From: Myroides odoratimimus
GTDB taxonomy: Bacteria > Bacteroidota > Bacteroidia > Flavobacteriales > Flavobacteriaceae
Direction: 5' to 3'
Assembly (NCBI RefSeq): GCF_001485415.1
Contig: NZ_BCMQ01000002.1
Coordinates: 237,099-301,098, forward strand
Length of the DNA stretch: 64,000 nt
Part shown: one piece after another, positions 45,335-53,203 of the stretch
Position numbering within the stretch: the first letter of the stretch is position 1
Layout: each line of letters begins with the position of its first letter
Translations under genes and position numbers: made by a program
Notes under the pieces: generated by a model
Seen by the model: the letters and a program-made list of their open reading frames with translations, nothing else
The model's database searches: none
Told to the model about the DNA's origin: nothing

Positions 45335-47083
45335 ATGGATAATTCACAATTCAATAGAAGGAAGTTCTTGCGCACTTCTTTATTAGCATCAGGAAGTTTA
45401 TTTTTAGCTCCTATAATTATTAGTTGTTCTAATGACGATTCAAGCAATCCTAACACAGATGGTGTAGATGGACAGTTTCAGATCAAAAACTTTGACTATG
45501 GTGTAGCTAGTTTTGACCCAACTGCTACTAGTATTATCATTTGGACTCGTTATGCCAATGCTAATACTGAAATAGTATGGGAAATAGCAAAAGACCTTCA
45601 TTTTAAAGATATTGTTCGTCAAGGCAAAGCGACTGTTGCCTCTCTTTCAGACAATACAATCGCTATAGAAATACAAGACTTACCTTCTAATAGTAAGTTT
45701 TATTATAGATTCTATAATACTGCTGCCAAAGATACTTCTGTGATCGGGGAGACCATCACACTACCTGCTACATCAGATCAAGTGAGTAATGTGAAGCTAG
45801 CCATAGCGTCGTGTTCTAATTATCCTGCAGGTCTATTTCATGTCTATGGTGAGATGGCTAAGTCAGATGCAGATGTCATTATCCACTTAGGTGATTATAT
45901 CTATGAATACGCTCCTGGACAATATGGTACTAATGCGAGTACATTAGCCTTTAACAGAGCTCATAAACCGAATAAAGAGATCGTTACTTTAGAGGATTAT
46001 AGAGAGCGATATAGACAGTATAGAAGTGATGCTAACCTTCAGTTGGCACATCAGAAGAAGCCCTTCATCTGTGTGTGGGATGATCATGAGATAGCTAATG
46101 ATACGTATAAGGATGGTGCAGAGAATCATCAGCCAGAAACAGAAGGTAGTTTTGAAACAAGAAAAAGAGCAGCATTACAGGCATATAGTGAGTTTATACC
46201 ACTAAAGACTGGTAAAGACGCTCGTATCTATAGAAGTTTTGACTTCGGTAATATTCTTTCATTACATATGTTAGATACTCGTGTTATTGCTAGAGATAAA
46301 CAGTTGAGTTATGGCAATTATATGACGGCTAGCGGCTTTGATCAAGCTAAGTTTATGCAAGATTATATGAACCCTAATCGTCAATTATTAGGGAAAGAAC
46401 AGTTGGGGTGGTTAGCTGGTCAGATGAACTCTAGTGGGGCTACATGGCAGGTGTTAGGACAACAGATCTTAATGGCGAAGATGCTTGTTCCTGCTGAGTT
46501 TTTAATGATTGTTAATCAGATCATGGCAGAGATAGAGGCAGGAGGAAGTGCTTCTGCTAACTCAATGCTTGCTTTACAAAAGGCTGTAGGAGAATTAGTA
46601 GTGATTAAAACTCGCTTACTGCAAGGAGATCCTACACTTACAGCACAGGAGAAAGCTAGAGTGACTACTGTACTTCCATATAATCTAGATGCATGGGATG
46701 GGTATGCGGTGGAGCGAGAGATGCTGTATAGCTTATGCAAGGGAAAAAAGGTAATGACTCTAGCAGGAGATACACATAATGCATGGTATAGTCAGATGAA
46801 GACACAGACAGGAGAGGTAGTAGGATATGAGTTAGCAACTAGTTCTGTTAGTTCACCTGGTATGGAGACGTATTTAGGAATATCGAATGATCCGAGTCAG
46901 GCTAGACAATTAGAACAAGTAATGCCATTATTAATAGATGAACTTGACTATGTAAATCTTACGGATAGAGGATATTTATATATTGATTACACCACATCTG
47001 GAGCGAAGGCAGAGTGGAGATTTGTAGACACTGTGTTTAATACTAATTATACAGTACAAACTAAAAAAACAGTTGTGATATAA
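45335..47083 (+). CDS. PhoD-family alkaline phosphatase with Tat signal
   Basis: A 582-residue PhoD-type phosphodiesterase/phosphatase. The N-terminus has a twin-arginine motif NRRKFLRTS (7-15) and, after the hydrophobic stretch, IIISC (Cys31), suggesting a Tat-exported lipoprotein. An N-terminal Ig-like PhoD_N domain (about 50-145) precedes the metallophosphatase with IHLGDYIYEYAPGQYG, WDDHEIANDTY and LAGDTHNAWYS metal ligands. Such enzymes use Fe/Ca centres and release phosphate from phosphodiesters outside the cytoplasm. With PafA this gives the organism two unrelated secreted phosphatases in the window. Monocistronic, with terminator at 47111. Confidence 0.93.
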   Translation: MDNSQFNRRKFLRTSLLASGSLFLAPIIISCSNDDSSNPNTDGVDGQFQIKNFDYGVASFDPTATSIIIWTRYANANTEIVWEIAKDLHFKDIVRQGKATVASLSDNTIAIEIQDLPSNSKFYYRFYNTAAKDTSVIGETITLPATSDQVSNVKLAIASCSNYPAGLFHVYGEMAKSDADVIIHLGDYIYEYAPGQYGTNASTLAFNRAHKPNKEIVTLEDYRERYRQYRSDANLQLAHQKKPFICVWDDHEIANDTYKDGAENHQPETEGSFETRKRAALQAYSEFIPLKTGKDARIYRSFDFGNILSLHMLDTRVIARDKQLSYGNYMTASGFDQAKFMQDYMNPNRQLLGKEQLGWLAGQMNSSGATWQVLGQQILMAKMLVPAEFLMIVNQIMAEIEAGGSASANSMLALQKAVGELVVIKTRLLQGDPTLTAQEKARVTTVLPYNLDAWDGYAVEREMLYSLCKGKKVMTLAGDTHNAWYSQMKTQTGEVVGYELATSSVSSPGMETYLGISNDPSQARQLEQVMPLLIDELDYVNLTDRGYLYIDYTTSGAKAEWRFVDTVFNTNYTVQTKKTVVI

Positions 47084-47110
47084 TAAGTTGTTGTATTTCA
47101 TATTATTTAG

Positions 47111-47133
47111 GGAGCTCTTAGGAGCTCTTTTTT
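47111..47133 (+). terminator. Terminator of the phoD-like gene
   Basis: GAGCTC / GAGCTC stem (47112-47117, 47122-47127), loop TTAG, T-run. Confidence 0.8.
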
Positions 47134-47294
47134 AGTAGGGTAATACATCTAAGTAGTTGGTAATAGAGCGTTTTATTTTGAATGGTTCAAGGGAAAAATA
47201 CGAATGTTTTTAGGTCTTTTTGAGAATCTAATAGCATTGTTATAGGTTGATTATGAGTATTTAAGATTCAATTAGCGAATTTAAAATAAAAGAG

Positions 47295-47302
47295 TACATT
47301 TG
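47295..47302 (+). promoter_or_regulatory. -7 box of the M48 peptidase gene
   Basis: TACATTTG fits TAnnTTTG, 24 bases before the start codon. Confidence 0.5.
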
Positions 47303-47326
47303 TTCTTGTAAAAAAATATTAACATT

Positions 47327-48124
47327 ATGAAAAAAGTTTTATTATCTGCATGTTTAGTGTGTTTTGCAATAGGAACAGCTAATGCACAGTTTGGTAAATT
47401 AAACCCAAAGAAGATCGAAGCTGGTCTAAAAGCAGCTAAGGCATTTACAGTAAGTGATGAAGAAGTAGCTCAGTCTGCCGCCGCTGCTGTTAAGTGGATG
47501 GATGAGAATAACCCTGTGTGTACAGTGAAGGATAAAGATCCTAAGAAGAAAGCATATGCAGAGCGTTTAGAGCGTATCTTCGGGCCATATAAGAACTATG
47601 ATGGTCTAGATCTAAACTATAAAGTATATTACGTTACAGACGTAAATGCTTTTGCTTGTCCTGATGGAAGTGTGCGTGTATTCTCTTCATTGATGGATAT
47701 TATGAGTGATGATGAGCTATTAGGTATCATCGGTCACGAGATCGGACACGTAAAATTAAAGCACTCTTTAAACGGGTATAGAAAAGTATTGTTAGCAGAA
47801 GCAGCTGTACAATTTGCTGGTACAACTCAAGGTACAGTAGGTGACTTAATGAAAGGAGACCTAGGGGCTCTAACAGAGAAACTTATTGGAGCTCAGTTCT
47901 CTCAAGGACAAGAGACTGATTCAGATGATTACTCTTATAAATTCTTAGTAGCGAATGGTAAGAACCCACAAGCGTTAGCAGATGGATTCCAAAAGTTTGC
48001 TGATATGGAGAAAGAATATGGAGCTGATAAATCTACTAAAGCTAAAATATTCTCTACTCACCCTGATAGTGAGAAGCGTGTAAAACGTATCGAAGATAAA
48101 ATCAAAAAAGACGCTAAGAAATAG
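47327..48124 (+). CDS. M48-family secreted zinc metallopeptidase
   Basis: A 265-residue peptidase with a signal peptide (cleavage after TANAQ, about 21). The zinc motif is HEIGH (His137, Glu138, His141), and the third ligand is Glu196 in GQETDSDDYSYKFL; the family segment FACPDGSVRVFSSLMDIMSDDELLGIIGHE is complete. This is the BepA/LoiP-like class of periplasmic M48 proteases that work in outer-membrane protein quality control, rather than the membrane-embedded HtpX. The C-terminal basic stretch (DKIKKDAKK) is short. Single gene with its own promoter and terminator. Confidence 0.93.
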   Translation: MKKVLLSACLVCFAIGTANAQFGKLNPKKIEAGLKAAKAFTVSDEEVAQSAAAAVKWMDENNPVCTVKDKDPKKKAYAERLERIFGPYKNYDGLDLNYKVYYVTDVNAFACPDGSVRVFSSLMDIMSDDELLGIIGHEIGHVKLKHSLNGYRKVLLAEAAVQFAGTTQGTVGDLMKGDLGALTEKLIGAQFSQGQETDSDDYSYKFLVANGKNPQALADGFQKFADMEKEYGADKSTKAKIFSTHPDSEKRVKRIEDKIKKDAKK

Positions 48125-48146
48125 TCGTCTAAACAACAATATGAAG

Positions 48147-48177
48147 AGCCATTTCTGTATAGAAGTGGCTTTTTTTT
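48147..48177 (+). terminator. Terminator of the M48 peptidase gene
   Basis: 10-bp stem AGCCATTTCT / AGAAGTGGCT (one G-T pair), loop GTAT, T8. Confidence 0.9.
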
Positions 48178-48818
48178 GCTTCTATGTATAAGTGTCTAAG
48201 CCTATTTTGATGAAGTACTTATAATAGTCTTCTTGCATTTTTTAAAAAACACACTTCACTTTTTTAAAAAAATGCTGTTTTAGGGGGTACTAATCAGGTA
48301 TATTTTAGAGTTATTGTCTCTCTTTTTTTAGAAAAACATTGATTTTGGGTACTAATGAAGGGCTATTCTAAAAAAAAGGATATATTTTTTTTAATAGGCT
48401 ATTGTTTTAAGTTGTTGTTATTTAGTTGTTTATGCTTTTCTTGTGTTTTTTCTCTTCTTGGTGTACCTATCTCTATCCTAGAGGATATCTACCTTCGTCT
48501 TAAATCGCTCGACAGTTAGTGGAGAATAGGTCGTAAATAGTGGACTAGAGAAATAGTAGTCGAAGAATGCTTCTAGTATTGATCATGTATTATCCAAGAA
48601 GAAAGAATGGGGAAAGAAAGGGCAGAGGTTCTATGCTATTTTAGGAAATAGCCGGAAGGGGTAGCATTTGATTATAGCAATACGGTTTGTAGCGCTTGAT
48701 GTGAAGTGCTTAAGTAAGTGGTGTTGGAGAGCTGTTGCTTAGAATTAAGTACTGATCAGCAGAAGAATTCATGTTGTATCGGGATTGAGAGTAGCTAAGA
48801 GAGAGCATTGATATACAG
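48178..48818. other. Geneless 640-bp stretch with a degenerate tandem repeat
   Basis: No open frame with coding character on either strand. The left third is AT-rich and contains two diverged copies of a roughly 62-base unit centred on GGGTACTAAT (cores at 48285-48294 and 48347-48356; each preceded by a CTTTTTT tract and followed by an AGG...TATT(T/C)TA segment). The right part (about 48470-48800) is visibly richer in G and C than usual intergenic DNA here and may be a decayed gene or a non-coding RNA; I could not assign it. Confidence 0.5.
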
Positions 48819-49052
48819 TTATCTTGATCTTTTCTTTTTTTTCCTCTTTTTCTTTTGATTAGGTTTTTTTACGATAAGGAGATGTTTTATATAAGCACCT
48901 AGTAAGATAAATATAAGTGCATCTACGAATATAAGGCTGCTGTACGTATTCCTAAGACTAATGTGATAGATAAATAAGCCCACTAGCGCTATTTGGCATA
49001 GTGCTAGTATTCTCATTTGTGTGGTTATCTTATTATGAGGTCTTGTACTCAT
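48819..49052 (-). CDS. Small membrane protein with a poly-basic tail
   Basis: A 77-residue protein with two membrane helices (about 13-31 and 38-58) and a strikingly basic C-terminus of about 16 residues made almost only of Lys and Arg (from KKPNQKKK onwards). By the positive-inside rule both ends are cytoplasmic. The tail is encoded by homopurine tracts, including a run of eight A on the coding strand (plus-strand T at 48835-48842), which could be prone to slippage. Family not recognised. It lies 75 bases downstream of the unknown gene at 49128 on the same strand. Confidence 0.65.
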   Translation of the reverse strand: MSTRPHNKITTQMRILALCQIALVGLFIYHISLRNTYSSLIFVDALIFILLGAYIKHLLIVKKPNQKKKRKKKKRSR

Positions 49053-49127
49053 GGTGTATTACAGACTTAGATGATACTATAATCTCTTAGAGATATGAGA
49101 GATGTGTTGTCATTATCTAAGAAGGAA

Positions 49128-49811
49128 TTATTGGTTTATAATGAATAAAATAACTATGATTATAAGGGAGATGAAGAAGTAGATTAGTTTACGAATATTC
49201 TTTTGCCTCAAATTAGGATCATGGTCAGGTTTATCATTGTATCTGTTATCATCAGCGTGCTTATAGGGGGCCAATTCTTTAAATTCCTTGTTGTCTATCG
49301 AGGCTATACCTGTTCCAGTACCTATTAAGTCTATTGGGTCGAAGTACCGTATAGGATAAACTTGCTGTTTTTTTATGGATGTTATCTCTCTGTTTATACC
49401 CTTAATGAAGTCCTGTGGTGAGTCACAACAGCGAATATAGTATAGTATCTCTAAATTAATCACACCTCCTTGAGAGAGATGACTCTCTATACAAGCTATA
49501 AAATCATCGTATAGAGGTAATGCTTGATTGAGTTGCTTCTCTATCTTTTCTCTAGCTATTGCGGAATTGGTATGAAATTTTTCTTTAGAGATAGTGATTG
49601 TACATGCGGTATTATCTATACTCTCATCATCTCTCTCATATTCCAGATCGAAATCTACGAATCTATAAGCTTGTTCCCAGTGAGGTATTCTACTACTTAT
49701 CATCTCATGGTCTAGTAGGCAAATCCAGAAGAAAGGTAAAAATAGTCTCTCTTCAAAGAGTGTAATAGAACTGTTGTCTTTAGTAATACTCAAAAAGATT
49801 TCGTTAGTCAT
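49128..49811 (-). CDS. Unknown protein with C-terminal membrane anchor
   Basis: A 227-residue protein. Residues 1-195 are soluble, acidic and rich in aromatic residues (FEERLFLPFFWICLLDHEM, YYIRCCDSPQDFI), and one membrane helix lies at the very C-terminus (about 207-225, KLIYFFISLIIIVILFIIN), so it would be a tail-anchored inner-membrane protein with its bulk in the cytoplasm. I do not recognise a family or catalytic motif; two adjacent Cys (about 137-138) are the only notable residues. It stands alone between a flippase gene and the small basic-tailed gene. Confidence 0.7.
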   Translation of the reverse strand: MTNEIFLSITKDNSSITLFEERLFLPFFWICLLDHEMISSRIPHWEQAYRFVDFDLEYERDDESIDNTACTITISKEKFHTNSAIAREKIEKQLNQALPLYDDFIACIESHLSQGGVINLEILYYIRCCDSPQDFIKGINREITSIKKQQVYPIRYFDPIDLIGTGTGIASIDNKEFKELAPYKHADDNRYNDKPDHDPNLRQKNIRKLIYFFISLIIIVILFIINQ

Positions 49812-49857
49812 AGCGTATTTTTTAAAGTATTAAATATAAGATATTTAAAGGCATGTT

Positions 49858-49890
49858 AAAAAAAATCCATTACTTAATTAGTAATGGATT
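49858..49890 (-). terminator. Terminator of the flippase operon
   Basis: On the minus strand an 11-bp stem AATCCATTACT / AGTAATGGATT is followed by eight T. Confidence 0.9.
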
Positions 49891-49896
49891 CTATAT

Positions 49897-51354
49897 TTAT
49901 CTTTTGATGATTTTCTTGATCATTGCATTCTCAAATTTGTATATAATACCTAAGAATACGAGTATAAAGGCTATTCCTATGAAGTAGTTTTCTCTGAAGC
50001 AGTAGAAGTATATAAAGCTAAGGAGTATAGATATTCCTAAGTATCCTCCTATAGCTCTTTTGTCATAAGGGATAGGATAGTGTTTTTGTCCCATCACATA
50101 AGAGACTAGCATCATGGATGCATAGGCTATCAGAGTAGCTATCGCTGATCCCATATATCCCCAAATAGGGATAAGGATAAAGTTAAAGATCAGTGTGAAT
50201 ACAGCTCCCATAATAGAGATGTAAGCTCCTATGGCTGTCTTATCTCTTAGTTTATACCATACAGATAGGTTGGTATAGATTCCCATACATAAGTTGGCTA
50301 AGATGATAAGTGGTACGACTATCATCGCATCCCAATAAGACTCGTTTCTAATAAACAGGACTTTCAATACATCTGCAAATACGATAACGCCTAACATAAT
50401 CATACTACCAAAAATAGTGAAGTATTTAGTAATGGTAGCGTATTTAGTAGGTGCGTCGTCATTCTTAGCGTAGTTAAAGAAGAATGGTTCGATACCTAGT
50501 GTATAAGCTTGTCTGAACAAGACCATAAACAATCCTAACTTATAACATGCAGCATATTTTCCTACTTCTGATAGTGCGATATCAGCTGGTAATAGTCGTT
50601 CTAACAAGATTTTATCAAAACCTTCATTAACAGCAAATGCAAGTCCTCCTACCATGATAGGAAAACTGTAGGTAAGCATCTGTTTATTCAGTTCTTTATT
50701 AAACTTAAACTTGATACTAAAGTAGTCTTTATAGAAGACTAAGAAAGTGAATAAACTAGCAACTAGGTTAGCAATAAATATATAGACTACTTGATTTCCC
50801 TCTTTGTAAATAGTGTTGAATATACTATCTGGATAAGCGTTATTTAGCTTAGGTAGGTAGTATAAGAAGAATATATTAAGAGCGGTGTAGATACATACAT
50901 TCGCTATCCTGATGGCGCTGTAGTATAGAGGTCTTTGATCTGCTCTAAGCTTAGCAAAAGGAACTATAACTAAGGCGTCTAGTACTAAAATAAAGAGTAC
51001 ATAGTATAATAGTTCATTTGATACACTAAGGATAGAAGCCCAAAAGTCTAAGGTCAATACGCTAATTATGGCGAATAGTAAAGTGGTGCATCCAAGGAAT
51101 AATAAACTGTTATTAATAACCTCTTTCTTATCCTCTTGTTTATTATAAAATCTAAAGAAGGCGGTCTCCATCCCAAATGAAAGTATCACATTTAGAAACA
51201 TCATAATAGAGAAAATAACACTATACTGACCATAGTCGTTATTTTGCATCAAGTCTGTGTGAAAAGGAACTAGGAAGAACCCAATTACTTTAGGAAATAC
51301 TGCTGCTAATCCGTAGATAGCCGTTTGTTTAAATATCTTTTTATAAATGCTCAC
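49897..51354 (-). CDS. Polysaccharide flippase (Wzx / MOP superfamily)
   Basis: A 485-residue membrane protein with 12-14 predicted helices. The opening IFKQTAIYGLAAVFPKVIGFFLVPFHTDLM and NNDYGQYSVIFSIMMFLNVILSFGMETAFFRFYN are typical of oligosaccharide or lipid-linked-glycan flippases of the MOP superfamily. It would move undecaprenol-linked glycans or a similar lipid across the inner membrane. No glycosyltransferases surround it, so the substrate is unknown; single flippase genes of this kind are common in flavobacteria. The DUF3298 lipoprotein gene ends 20 bases upstream on the same strand, so cotranscription is likely. Confidence 0.92.
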   Translation of the reverse strand: MSIYKKIFKQTAIYGLAAVFPKVIGFFLVPFHTDLMQNNDYGQYSVIFSIMMFLNVILSFGMETAFFRFYNKQEDKKEVINNSLLFLGCTTLLFAIISVLTLDFWASILSVSNELLYYVLFILVLDALVIVPFAKLRADQRPLYYSAIRIANVCIYTALNIFFLYYLPKLNNAYPDSIFNTIYKEGNQVVYIFIANLVASLFTFLVFYKDYFSIKFKFNKELNKQMLTYSFPIMVGGLAFAVNEGFDKILLERLLPADIALSEVGKYAACYKLGLFMVLFRQAYTLGIEPFFFNYAKNDDAPTKYATITKYFTIFGSMIMLGVIVFADVLKVLFIRNESYWDAMIVVPLIILANLCMGIYTNLSVWYKLRDKTAIGAYISIMGAVFTLIFNFILIPIWGYMGSAIATLIAYASMMLVSYVMGQKHYPIPYDKRAIGGYLGISILLSFIYFYCFRENYFIGIAFILVFLGIIYKFENAMIKKIIKR

Positions 51355-51374
51355 AACTCTTTGTTTAGCGGGTA

Positions 51375-52169
51375 TTATTTATTTGTGTTTGGCTTAGGTT
51401 TTAGTTCAAAGCTTAGGTAAGGGACTATTTCTTCTTGTGTGAATGAGATGGTGATTACCTTGCTTGCAACTGTGCTTACATCTGTAGTAGTAAAGTTAAG
51501 TACTACACTATCTTCATAGATAAAGATGTTCTCTGGCATCTCTAGAGAATCTTCTTCTAGTGATAGTTCGCTTATATTAGTAGCCTTCTCTTTACCGTTA
51601 TCATTTAATTCTTTTAACTTGTTGATCACTAGTTTTTTGAAGTCCCCATAGTTTTTAAACAACTGTTCCTTACTGTATTGTTCTCCTGTAGCAGGGTTAT
51701 AGTGCATCGTTTTCTCTCCTTGAAATCCGTTAGCTCCTCCTGTGAAAATATAGTAATCTAAGGCAAAGCTGACTAAGTTGTCCCCGTAGAAGGTTACGAT
51801 ATTATTCGCTTTCGCTTGCCAAGGTATTGTCGCTTTAGGAAATTTCTTAACCATATTGGTATAAGCATTCGTAAACGAGATTACAATACTGTCATAGTTA
51901 GTAGCCTGTTTCTTCTCATTTTCAAAAGAGAGAATCTCATTAATGATAGAGAGGTTATCCTTGTTGATTCTGTCTGCTATTTCATTTTGAGGATCGACTA
52001 TCTCTGCTGTTGTAATCTTGATCTCAGTACAGTCCTCATCAACACAAGTGTCTAATAATATCTTCTGGTACACTTTTTCCTCAAAAGAGAAACTCTTCTC
52101 TTTCATGCAGCTCGCAACAGCTATTGAAAGGAATAGAATTAGTAAGATTTTTTTCATGCTTTTTTTCAT
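51375..52169 (-). CDS. DUF3298/DUF4163 (RsiV-like) lipoprotein
   Basis: A lipoprotein of about 264 residues from the ATG at 52169; the ATG at 52157 (MKKILLILFLSIAVASC) is also possible. Upstream in-frame codons to 52256 do not look like signal-peptide sequence. The lipobox is VASC. The mature part has the DUF4163 then DUF3298 layout, with YYIFTGGANGFQGEKTMHYNPATGEQYSKEQLF typical of the lysozyme-binding-type fold seen in RsiV, but without an anti-sigma domain. Role unknown. It lies 20 bases upstream of the flippase gene. Confidence 0.82.
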   Translation of the reverse strand: MKKSMKKILLILFLSIAVASCMKEKSFSFEEKVYQKILLDTCVDEDCTEIKITTAEIVDPQNEIADRINKDNLSIINEILSFENEKKQATNYDSIVISFTNAYTNMVKKFPKATIPWQAKANNIVTFYGDNLVSFALDYYIFTGGANGFQGEKTMHYNPATGEQYSKEQLFKNYGDFKKLVINKLKELNDNGKEKATNISELSLEEDSLEMPENIFIYEDSVVLNFTTTDVSTVASKVITISFTQEEIVPYLSFELKPKPNTNK

Positions 52170-52334
52170 AGGTATGTGCAAAGCTATGAAAATTGTTATG
52201 ATTATAGTCTCATATTGTAAGATTTCGCTAGTCTCTTTTTTAGGATGTATTTGCACTGTATTATAATGCTTTAGGGGAGATATTTTGAGCCAGTTGAAGC
52301 AGTGCCTTTATATGTTAGGTCTGTTTTATTTTAG

Positions 52335-52342
52335 TACTTTTG
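52335..52342 (+). promoter_or_regulatory. -7 box upstream of recO
   Basis: TACTTTTG fits TAnnTTTG, about 50 bases before recO. Confidence 0.5.
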
Positions 52343-52391
52343 CACACAATTAGATGAAGAAGACGTATTTTAGATTATTAAAAGAGAATAG

Positions 52392-53108
52392 ATGCAGATA
52401 AAGACTAAAGCAATTGTACTTAGTGCTTTAAAATATCAAGAGAAGAGCTTAATCGTAAAGTGCTTTACAGAAGAGGCAGGTATGGTGAGTTTCTTTGTTC
52501 GCAATGCTTTTGCCAAAGGGAAGTCTGCACAGAAAATAGCTTATTTTCAACCTTTGACGATATTAGATATTGACTTTGTTTATAAGAATAAAGGAGGGCT
52601 AGAGTATTTTAAGGAGGTTAAAACAGCTCATGTATATCAAGATATCTATTATAATTACAACAAGAATTGTATCGCTATCTTTATCGGAGAAGTATTGCAC
52701 TCAGTATTTAGAGAGCCTGTTGTAGATAAGGATTTCTTTACTTTTCTAGAAGCGGCTTTACTGTGGTTTGATACCCATGATGAGGTAGCTAATTTCCACT
52801 TGATTTTGATGGTAGAATTGACGAAGTACTTTGGGTTTTACCCTGCATCGGAAGGAAAAAGTAAGCTTTATTTTAACTGGGAAGAAGGAGTGTTTACTGA
52901 TCACTTTTCTCCCTGTTGTTTTGATGAAGAACCGACCTTTTTGTTTAGAAAATTGATTGAATTAGGCTTCTCTAGTGACCAGAAAGTCTTTAATAATAAG
53001 GATCGGAAGAGACTGTTAACCATGATAATTAGTTATTATGAACAGCACCTAAATGACTTCAGAAAGCCTAATTCTTTAGAAGTTTTAAAAGAAGTCTTCT
53101 CTAACTAA
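52392..53108 (+). CDS. recO: DNA repair protein RecO
   Basis: A 238-residue RecO with the N-terminal OB fold (KTKAIVLSALKYQEKSLIVKCFTEEAGMVSFFVRNA) and the helical C-terminal domain. The four-Cys zinc site of some RecO proteins is not evident (only CC in FSPCCFDEEPTFLF). It loads RecA onto SSB-coated gaps with RecR. ileS follows 95 bases downstream in the same direction. The start ATG at 52392 coincides with the beginning of the OB fold. Confidence 0.93.
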   Translation: MQIKTKAIVLSALKYQEKSLIVKCFTEEAGMVSFFVRNAFAKGKSAQKIAYFQPLTILDIDFVYKNKGGLEYFKEVKTAHVYQDIYYNYNKNCIAIFIGEVLHSVFREPVVDKDFFTFLEAALLWFDTHDEVANFHLILMVELTKYFGFYPASEGKSKLYFNWEEGVFTDHFSPCCFDEEPTFLFRKLIELGFSSDQKVFNNKDRKRLLTMIISYYEQHLNDFRKPNSLEVLKEVFSN

Positions 53109-53203
53109 ATATTTTAATGTTTTTCCTACCAATTAATTAGGGAGATATTGAAGTAATTTGTTTAAATTCGCAAAATTGATTAAAAAATATTATAATAATA
53201 ACG

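Noticed and set aside
48470..48535. Short coding-like stretch in the geneless region
   Set aside because: It reads about 20 sensible codons and then meets stops in all plus frames; too short to call even a pseudogene.
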